Positions 1 through 4,206 of a stretch of DNA of 5,398 nucleotides are shown here, in pieces (the first letter of the stretch is position 1; every line of letters begins with the position of its first letter). The position numbers were made by a program, and so were the translations under genes. The DNA is taken from NCBI GenBank assembly GCA_905197585.1, contig CAJJZO010000131.1, forward strand, positions 1 through 5,398. Reading direction: 5' to 3'. The notes below the pieces were generated by a model, which was given only the letters and a program-made list of their open reading frames with translations, was not told the DNA's origin and did not search any database. This stretch comes from an uncultured Collinsella sp. (GTDB lineage Bacteria; Actinomycetota; Coriobacteriia; Coriobacteriales; Coriobacteriaceae).

Positions 1-46
1 ATGTTTTCCTTTCGGTTGTGCGGCGTGCGGCCTCGTTTTGTATGCT

Positions 47-751
47 CTATCGGGTTGCCTGGACATGTTGTCCCAGGGTGCAGCCGTGTTGATAGATGTA
101 GGTAAGGTATTGCGTGCATGCGCGATAGGAATCGAAGGTCGTGAGCGCCTGCTCAACGTTTGTGTATACCTTCCATGCGCCAAAGACCTTATAGTTTTCG
201 CCGTGCTGGACGATAAACTGATGGACATCTTCGTAGGGATAGCCCAAAAAATAGCCAATTTCGTGGGGGAACTCGCATATGCACCCCGTATCGCAGTGCC
301 TATTTCGCGCGAGTGCGCAGACGCTGCCGTCATAGGCGCTTTCTGCGGCATTGCTGCTTGCCAGCGTGATGCGCGCGGCGAGATGCACCAAGGATGCGGG
401 CAGGTTGTGGACATCGTAACCTTCGGTGACAAGCGCCGTCATGGCGCGGGGGTCGGAGAGGTATCGCATAAGGTCCGCAGGGCGGTACACATAGATGAGC
501 GCTCCGCAGGGGCGCCAGACCAAAACGCTCACATGGATCCCGAGTGGCTGAAGCTCGCGGTTGCATTGGGCTATGACGGCGAGCAGGCGAGAGCGTCGCT
601 CTTCGATATGGGTGGCGCTGGGTTTTCCGTTTTGGTTGGCGTAAACGCCGGGATAGGTAAAGAGCGAAGCCGGCTTGATACCTGCGAGCGTAGGGGAGCA
701 GTTGCGCACGACAGCCGTTTGGTATGTTGGGATGTCAATGGTTCGAGTCAC
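47..751 (-). CDS. DUF3793 family protein, function unknown
   Basis: This 234-residue protein has the marks I associate with DUF3793. They are an N-terminal segment NCSPTLAGIKPASLF (residues 17-31, Cys18), a central FPHEIGYFLGYP (161-172) followed by an acidic EDV, and a C-terminal GAWKVY (191-196) leading into a Tyr/Cys-containing helix (SYRACTQYL). No signal peptide or membrane segment is visible, so it is probably cytosolic. The stretch at about 131-160 is Cys-rich (C145, C153, C157, C159) and may be an insertion or a metal site; that is inference. The start is GTG at 751-749, preceded by AAAGGGG four bases upstream. That site could partly pair in a CCC-GAAA-GGG hairpin (766-757). The gene diverges from the HMA gene and has its own promoter. 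No biochemical role is established for the family to my knowledge, and I do not assign one. The gene is real with high confidence; the family assignment is from memory of motifs. Confidence 0.85.
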   Translation of the reverse strand: MTRTIDIPTYQTAVVRNCSPTLAGIKPASLFTYPGVYANQNGKPSATHIEERRSRLLAVIAQCNRELQPLGIHVSVLVWRPCGALIYVYRPADLMRYLSDPRAMTALVTEGYDVHNLPASLVHLAARITLASSNAAESAYDGSVCALARNRHCDTGCICEFPHEIGYFLGYPYEDVHQFIVQHGENYKVFGAWKVYTNVEQALTTFDSYRACTQYLTYIYQHGCTLGQHVQATR

Positions 752-790
752 GATGCCCCTTTCGGGTCCTCAGTTGTTAGCCTAGGAAAA

Positions 791-818
791 CTTATACACG
801 AAAGTAAGCCATGGTCAA
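791..818 (-). promoter_or_regulatory. Sigma-A-type promoter of the DUF3793 gene
   Basis: On the minus strand, TTGACC (818-813) and TATAAG (796-791) are separated by 16 bases, close to the housekeeping consensus. Transcription would start near 785, giving a leader of about 35 bases before the GTG start at 751. It lies in the 174-base divergent region shared with the HMA gene. Confidence 0.65.
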
Positions 819-843
819 CAAAAAGTTTGAAGAGGGAAACTAA

Positions 844-875
844 TTGACCGAACAGACATGATTTTGGGTTAAGAT
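844..875 (+). promoter_or_regulatory. Candidate promoter of the HMA-domain gene
   Basis: TTGACC (844-849) is a good -35 element. The best -10 candidate is TAAGAT (870-875), with a spacer of 20 bases, longer than the usual 17. A GTTAAG reading at 868-873 gives 18 bases but a poorer hexamer. The long spacer makes this weaker than the opposing promoter at 791-818. The CsoR-like inverted repeat begins just downstream, where a bound repressor would block initiation. Confidence 0.4.
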
Positions 876-878
876 GGG

Positions 879-897
879 GACACCCCATGGGGGTATC
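879..897 (+). promoter_or_regulatory. Putative CsoR-type (copper-responsive) operator
   Basis: GACACCCC-ATG-GGGGTATC is an inverted repeat with 8-base arms and one mismatch (C/A opposite). It lies between the -10 candidate and the ribosome binding site of an HMA metal-binding gene. Operators of the CsoR/RcnR family are G/C-tract inverted repeats flanked by A/T, of the general form ATACCCC-N-GGGGTAT, which this resembles. The match and position are seen directly; assignment to CsoR and to copper is inference. No csoR gene lies in the window. Confidence 0.45.
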
Positions 898-925
898 TAG
901 ATAGGGCTACTTGAAAGGGGAACGC

Positions 926-1309
926 ATGAGCGACTTGCTCAACCCTGCGAATCTCATCGTGCTGGCCGTCATTGCCGTCGGCATGTTTTTTGGACTGCGT
1001 CGCATTGCCGCTTCGACACACGGGAAGAGTTGTTGCAGCGATGGTGCGAGCGGCAAGAAGGCCAAAAAGGTTGTTGTGGTGGATACCGATGCGTCACACT
1101 ATCCCTATAGCGAGGAGCTGCTCATCGGCGGCATGAGCTGTGACGGCTGCGCTCAGAACGTAGCCAATGCCCTGAATGCGCTGGATGGCGTGTGGGCAAC
1201 GGTGACGTATGCGGACCACACGGCACGCGTGCGCTCTAAGCAGCCGATCGATCGCGGTGCTCTCGTGGCCGCCGTGAAGGACGCGGGTTACTACGTCATG
1301 ACGCTGTAA
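926..1309 (+). CDS. Membrane-anchored heavy-metal-associated (HMA) domain protein
   Basis: This 127-residue protein probably binds a soft metal such as Cu(I) at the membrane. Residues 9-24 form one hydrophobic helix followed by Arg-Arg. A short linker carries His32 and the pair Cys36-Cys37, reminiscent of small FeoB-associated Cys-rich proteins. A Lys-rich stretch follows, then a HYPY motif (58-61). The C-terminal half (63-127) is an HMA fold with the metal loop GMSCDGC (Cys72, Cys75) and a typical GYYV ending. I know similar HMA proteins with a membrane helix and HYPY-like motif from Firmicutes, often near copper ATPases; no ATPase is visible here. The ATG at 926 is preferred because AAAGGGG lies five bases upstream. 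An in-frame TTG at 911 would place that site inside the gene. It is monocistronic and converges on the YolD-like gene with a 26-base gap. Whether it acts as chaperone, transporter accessory or sensor is not decidable. Confidence 0.9.
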   Translation: MSDLLNPANLIVLAVIAVGMFFGLRRIAASTHGKSCCSDGASGKKAKKVVVVDTDASHYPYSEELLIGGMSCDGCAQNVANALNALDGVWATVTYADHTARVRSKQPIDRGALVAAVKDAGYYVMTL

Positions 1310-1335
1310 GCGCCGCCCTGGATGCGCTTCCTTGG

Positions 1336-1761
1336 CTAGGCTCGTCCGCGCAGTTCGATGTCTTGGATGTCGTCGAAGTCGATGGCGATGTCTCGGAGCT
1401 TGAGGAGCTTGAAGGCGGGGAGCGCCTCGTCGAGGATGCCGGTGCGGCTGCGATAGCCGTATGTATCGTAATAGGTGACACGAACCAAGTCGCCACGTTT
1501 GAGACCCTCGAGCTTTTTAGAAAGCACGAGGGCTTTTTCTTCCGTGAGTTCGCATTTTGGTTCGACGGTAATTTCTTGCTTGCGCACGAGCTCGTAGTAT
1601 CCCGTGAGGGCGGCAAAGGGCATAAACTGTGCGGCGCGGTTGGCGCGCACGGCACCGTTGGCTGTGAGGTTGGGGTCGGCGGCGCGGCGTCTGCCCTCGG
1701 GGTCCGCCAGGCGCTCGAAGGCGGTCGGCGGGCGCACGGGCTGTTGTTTGGGTTTAGGCAC
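1336..1761 (-). CDS. YolD-like protein, partner of the Y-family polymerase
   Basis: This 141-residue protein has a Pro/Arg-rich, probably disordered N-terminus (1-38). The YolD-like core follows: RAAQFMPFAALTGYYELV (42-59), a charged helix, and a C-terminal beta-rich half with GDLVRVTYYD and an ending DFDDIQDIEL. YolD-like proteins are commonly encoded beside UvrX/UmuC-like polymerases and have been proposed as functional counterparts of UmuD; that role is a proposal, not a demonstrated activity. The start is GTG at 1761-1759, chosen because GGAGG (1771-1767) sits five bases upstream. A TTG at 1773 in the same frame has no such site. The GTG overlaps the polymerase stop codon by eight bases, with the ribosome site inside the polymerase gene, pointing to translational coupling and shared SOS control. 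It ends convergently with the HMA gene, and I see no clear terminator in the 26-base gap. Confidence 0.85.
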   Translation of the reverse strand: MPKPKQQPVRPPTAFERLADPEGRRRAADPNLTANGAVRANRAAQFMPFAALTGYYELVRKQEITVEPKCELTEEKALVLSKKLEGLKRGDLVRVTYYDTYGYRSRTGILDEALPAFKLLKLRDIAIDFDDIQDIELRGRA

Positions 1762-3259
1762 GGTGTCCTCCAACTTGGTCGTTGCGTTCGCGCGCGGTGG
1801 CGCCGGCGGTAAAGCTTAATCCCTTGACGAGCGCGTTCTTGCCGTACTTGCCTTTCACGGCCAGGACGGCGCGCGCCAGGTCGCGCTCGCGCTCATCCGC
1901 CTCGATATCGCTAAATAGATCGATGGTGGCAAATTCCTCGGGCATGAGGTTGCCAAATCCCAGGTTGATGCGTTTGACCGGTCGTTTGGGATCGACGGTC
2001 TGCGCCCAGAGCTCATCGAAATAGCCCATGATCTTCTTAAACGAATTGGTTCGCTCGGGCAGCTTTCGCGAAGCGTTGGAGTGCGCGAAGAGCGCGGCAT
2101 AGCCACCGCGCGGTTTGCCGCCATGCTCTCCCACAAAGATGCCATCGATTGCCTGCGCCTCACGCACCAAGCGCCGTCGTTCGTCATCGCGTTGGACGGG
2201 CTTGGGCGCACGGGGTGCGAGCTCGGGTCCAACAGTTACGGCGGGTTCGATGCTCGACGTGCTCGAGCGTAGGTGTCCGCATCCGTCCACATATTGCGCT
2301 GTGCCGCTGGCGTCGAGGCGGCGTATGTCGGCGCGCTCGCTCGCGTAGCCTACAAAGAGCGAGATGCTGTCGCACACCACGTGCTTATCGACTAAGTCCA
2401 GCACAGCGTTGTCGACCATCTCGCGCAACACGGTGTAGGCCTGCTCGTAGGCATAACCCTTCGAGAGCACCTGCCCTGTGGTGGTCGAGGTCGCTTGCGG
2501 GCGATAAGCTTGGATATCGGCGATAGTTGTCGGCTCGCGCCCAAAGGCGTGGTCGATAAGATACTCGGCATTGACGCCGAGCTCGTCGTAGAGCAGGTTT
2601 TCGTCGAGCGCCGCGACGCCCATCAAATCGTAGACGCCGTATTTTTCGAGTCGCGCTGCCACGCCGGGCCCGATGCCCCAGATGTCGGTGATGGGGCGAT
2701 GGGGCCAGATCTCCTTGCGAAAGGTCTCGTCGTCGAGTTTGCCGATGCGACTGGGCACGTGCTTGGCGGTGATATCGAGTGCAACCTTGGCCTGGAATAG
2801 GTTGGGGCCGATGCCGACCGTTGCCGTGATGCCGGTGCGCCCCAGGACCTCGTCACGCAGCATGCAGGCGAAGCCTTCAGCGTCAGTATGGTAGAGGTCC
2901 AGATAGGGCGTCACGTCGATAAAGCACTCATCGATGGAGTAGACGTGCACGTCCTGGGGGCTGACGTATTCCAGATAGATACCGTAGATTTTCGCCGACA
3001 CCTCCATGTAGTGCTGCATGCGCGGTACGGCCGTGATGTAGTCGATGCCATCGGGAATTTCGAACAGACGGCAGCGATTGTGTATCCCGAGGTCTTTCAT
3101 GGCCTGTGTGATGGCGAGACAGATGGTCGTTCGTCCGCGCGATTCGTCGGCAACGACCAGGTTGGTGGTGAGCGGGTTGAGCCCGCGGTCGACGCACTCG
3201 ACGCTGGCGTAGAACGTTTTAAGGTCGATGCAGATGTAGGTGTGCTGCTCGTGCGCCAT
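1754..3259 (-). CDS. Y-family translesion DNA polymerase (UvrX/UmuC-like)
   Basis: This is a DNA polymerase that copies past lesions, probably error-prone. The palm carries the catalytic acidic residues Asp12 (CIDLKTFYASVE, with Phe16-Tyr17 at the steric-gate position) and Asp110-Glu111 (VYSIDECFID). GIGPNLFQAKVALD (149-162) is the family signature. A helix-hairpin-helix thumb (WGIGPGVAARLEKYG) spans about 190-215. The little-finger domain follows, with TIDLF (445-449), close to the QL[SD]LF beta-clamp motif but lacking the Gln. The ending GATARERNDQVGGHRA is typical of UvrX-type polymerases. At 501 residues it exceeds the roughly 410-430 I expect; about 75 extra residues (308-383) are low-complexity and Arg/Pro-rich. 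The ATG at 3259 is preferred because GGAAGGG lies about five bases upstream. The in-frame ATG at 3280 lies inside the upstream LexA-like box and lacks one. It is first in a two-gene operon with the YolD-like gene. Confidence 0.94.
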   Translation of the reverse strand: MAHEQHTYICIDLKTFYASVECVDRGLNPLTTNLVVADESRGRTTICLAITQAMKDLGIHNRCRLFEIPDGIDYITAVPRMQHYMEVSAKIYGIYLEYVSPQDVHVYSIDECFIDVTPYLDLYHTDAEGFACMLRDEVLGRTGITATVGIGPNLFQAKVALDITAKHVPSRIGKLDDETFRKEIWPHRPITDIWGIGPGVAARLEKYGVYDLMGVAALDENLLYDELGVNAEYLIDHAFGREPTTIADIQAYRPQATSTTTGQVLSKGYAYEQAYTVLREMVDNAVLDLVDKHVVCDSISLFVGYASERADIRRLDASGTAQYVDGCGHLRSSTSSIEPAVTVGPELAPRAPKPVQRDDERRRLVREAQAIDGIFVGEHGGKPRGGYAALFAHSNASRKLPERTNSFKKIMGYFDELWAQTVDPKRPVKRINLGFGNLMPEEFATIDLFSDIEADERERDLARAVLAVKGKYGKNALVKGLSFTAGATARERNDQVGGHRA

Positions 3260-3273
3260 CCGTGCCCTTCCAT

Positions 3274-3287
3274 CAAACACATGTTCT
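3274..3287 (-). promoter_or_regulatory. Second, weaker LexA-like box in the leader
   Basis: CAAACACATGTTCT (plus-strand reading) matches the CGAAC-N4-GTTCG SOS consensus at eight of ten defined positions. It shares ACATGTTC with the stronger box 17 bases away. It lies in the transcribed leader between promoter and start codon. Two spaced boxes would allow cooperative or tighter repression; this is inference. Confidence 0.45.
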
Positions 3288-3289
3288 TA

Positions 3290-3305
3290 TCGAATACATG
3301 TTCGA
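3290..3305 (-). promoter_or_regulatory. LexA (SOS) box overlapping the polymerase promoter
   Basis: TCGAATACATGTTCGA matches the Gram-positive/mycobacterial LexA operator TCGAAC-N4-GTTCGA at 11 of 12 defined positions. The single difference is T for C at the inner base of one half. It abuts and shares one base with the -10 hexamer (3305-3310), so bound LexA would occlude RNA polymerase. It lies directly upstream of a translesion polymerase, a classic SOS target. Confidence 0.8.
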
Positions 3306-3333
3306 TAATACCCGCTTGCGCGGACATCGTCAA
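3305..3333 (-). promoter_or_regulatory. Promoter of the polymerase/YolD operon
   Basis: On the minus strand, TTGACG (3333-3328) and TATTAT (3310-3305) are separated by exactly 17 bases, each one mismatch from consensus. The predicted start near 3298 falls inside the LexA box. The leader to the ATG at 3259 would be about 40 bases. A strong promoter under a strong operator is the usual design for a damage-inducible gene. Confidence 0.75.
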
Positions 3334-3351
3334 AACCTGTCCCTTTTTGGT
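3333..3351 (+). repeat. Solitary arm of the palindromic repeat
   Basis: These 19 bases (AAACCTGTCCCTTTTTGGT) are identical to 4066-4084, the right arm and T-tract flank of the full palindrome. No complementary arm is found nearby, so this is a half copy or remnant. It abuts the -35 hexamer of the polymerase promoter, sharing one base. Confidence 0.7.
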
Positions 3352-3367
3352 GGGTATGGTCGTGCGG

Positions 3368-3397
3368 TTGGATCGGGTTTTAACGCAGCTCTAAAGA
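3368..3397 (+). promoter_or_regulatory. Weak promoter candidate for the dehydrogenase-like gene
   Basis: TTGGAT (3368-3373) and TAAAGA (3392-3397), spaced by 18 bases, are the best pair I find between the divergent operon and the plus-strand gene. Both hexamers are imperfect, so this is offered only as the likeliest site. Confidence 0.25.
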
Positions 3398-3482
3398 GTG
3401 CGAAACAGCTCGGAAAACCTTGCTTCGTAGCATGAGCCTAACGATTGATACCGCCTATACGCACGGAAGGGTTGTGGGAAAG

Positions 3483-4007
3483 ATGGTCAACTATGGGTTT
3501 GGTATGCCGACGCGCTTGGTTGCGGATGGAGACGTGGCTCGCTGGTGTGGACGATTGGTCGCTCACTACGGCGGCACCAAGGCGCTGGTCGTGCTGGGCG
3601 GTGACAAGCATACGCGTGATGAGCTCGTCTCGGCGGCACTCGGCTCGCTCGATCGCGCCCTGCTCGAACGCGTGCTCTTTCGTTGCGGTTTGGTCGGGGG
3701 CGACGGGGGAGACGATTTGGTTGATGAGGCCGTGGCCCTAGCGACCGACGAAGGCGTGGACTTTGTCCTGGCGATCGGCGATGCCGATACTGCCGGCTTT
3801 GCGCGCGAACTCGCGCGTCGCATGGCGGTACTCGATGCCGGCGAAGACGGTTTTGTCCCTTATGGATGTATTGTCTCGGAGGGCAAAGTGCCTGCCGTCG
3901 TGGGGGCCGGCGAGGTTCCCGTTTTTGCCATTATCGCTCCCGAACTGCTTGAGGGCATTGGGTCTCCTCTGCGCGAGCTGCTCGGCAGCGTGTGCGCGGC
4001 GGCCTAG
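3483..4007 (+). CDS. Truncated iron-containing alcohol dehydrogenase-like protein (nucleotide-binding half only)
   Basis: This 174-residue protein resembles the N-terminal Rossmann-like half of Fe-dependent alcohol dehydrogenases. MVNYGFGMPTRLVADGD (1-17) matches the usual opening F-x-x-PT-x-x-x-x-G. KALVVLGGDK (33-42) is the first nucleotide-binding strand and loop. VDFVLAIGDAD (92-102) occupies the place of the VDFVLAVGGGS motif, and VPVFAIIAPELL (145-156) resembles the P-x-F-A-I-x-D-PEL strand before the helical domain. The protein then stops, against about 380-400 residues in the family. The metal-binding Asp/His ligands are all missing, and the GGGS loop is GDAD, so dehydrogenase activity is unlikely. 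The start is uncertain. The ATG at 3483 is where family similarity begins; an in-frame ATG at 3432 would add 17 residues, and neither has an ideal ribosome site. It could be a decayed gene or a repurposed binding protein. Confidence 0.7.
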   Translation: MVNYGFGMPTRLVADGDVARWCGRLVAHYGGTKALVVLGGDKHTRDELVSAALGSLDRALLERVLFRCGLVGGDGGDDLVDEAVALATDEGVDFVLAIGDADTAGFARELARRMAVLDAGEDGFVPYGCIVSEGKVPAVVGAGEVPVFAIIAPELLEGIGSPLRELLGSVCAAA

Positions 4008-4018
4008 CACCTGACAGG

Positions 4019-4078
4019 AAGGGACAGGTTAATTTTGGTAGGTAAAGCGTTTGACCTGCCAAAATAAACCTGTCCCTT
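4019..4078. repeat. Imperfect palindrome, REP/MITE-like, possible terminator
   Basis: Arms of 25 bases (4019-4043 and 4054-4078) pair with one mismatch (4031/4066) and one G-T wobble (4039/4058) around a 10-base loop. The outer arm core is GGGACAGGTT/AACCTGTCCC. The right arm runs into TTTTT (4077-4081), so a transcript of the upstream gene, which stops 11 bases before, could terminate here. The stem is much longer than an ordinary terminator, and the outer arm recurs at 3333-3351, which argues for a dispersed repeat family. GGGACAGG-type hairpins are, in my memory, typical of REP elements linked to Y1 (RAYT) transposases; no transposase is present here. Confidence 0.75.
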
Positions 4079-4141
4079 TTTGGTCGGTCGCCGTTTGGGG
4101 GCGAATTGGCAACGCTCGCTGATTACGGTCTTGACCTGCGC

Positions 4142-4147
4142 TAGAAT
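4142..4147 (+). promoter_or_regulatory. Candidate -10 element of pgi
   Basis: TAGAAT is one base from TATAAT and lies 60 bases before the pgi start. The -35 position 17 bases upstream is CTGATT (4119-4124), only a partial match. The nearby TTGACC (4131-4136) is too close to pair with this hexamer. A start near 4154 would put the leader hairpin close to the 5' end of the message. Confidence 0.4.
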
Positions 4148-4164
4148 AAGGGCATCTGATTATC

Positions 4165-4188
4165 CGGGCGCATGGAGGTATGCGCCCG
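4165..4188 (+). promoter_or_regulatory. pgi: Leader stem-loop with a GGAGGT loop upstream of the pgi ribosome site
   Basis: CGGGCGCAT (4165-4173) and ATGCGCCCG (4180-4188) form a perfect 9-bp stem closing a six-base loop GGAGGT. The loop itself resembles a Shine-Dalgarno sequence. The real site GAGGAGG (4195-4201) starts seven bases after the stem. Possible roles are message stabilisation near the 5' end, a ribosome standby or decoy site, or a protein-binding loop. The structure is seen in the sequence; its role is inference. Confidence 0.6.
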
Positions 4189-4206
4189 TATGTTGAGGAG
4201 GACTTT

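Noticed and set aside
776..791. Imperfect palindrome around CCTAGG (GTTAGCCTAGGAAAAC) next to the DUF3793 -10 element
   Set aside because: Only six of eight base pairs match and no known operator is recognised, so it is too short to call.
38..847. A 269-codon plus-strand open frame opposite the DUF3793 gene
   Set aside because: The opposite strand has recognisable family motifs, a ribosome site and a promoter. This frame has none and would run through the divergent promoter region.
1310..1335. A bidirectional terminator between the convergent HMA and YolD-like genes
   Set aside because: The 26 bases contain only a trivial four-base pairing and no T-tract on either strand.
1363..1812. Plus-strand open frame across the YolD-like gene
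   Set aside because: It is low in recognisable motifs and antisense to a YolD-like gene with a clear core motif and ribosome site.
3260..3280. Upstream ATG adding seven residues to the polymerase
   Set aside because: It lies inside the second LexA-like box and has no ribosome site. GGAAGGG is correctly placed for the ATG at 3259.
2888..3394. Plus-strand open frame across the polymerase 5' end and promoter
   Set aside because: It is antisense to the palm domain of the polymerase and crosses the LexA boxes. It shows no family similarity.
4180..4206. Upstream ATG adding nine residues to pgi
   Set aside because: It lies within the leader stem, and the strong GAGGAGG site is placed for the ATG at 4207.
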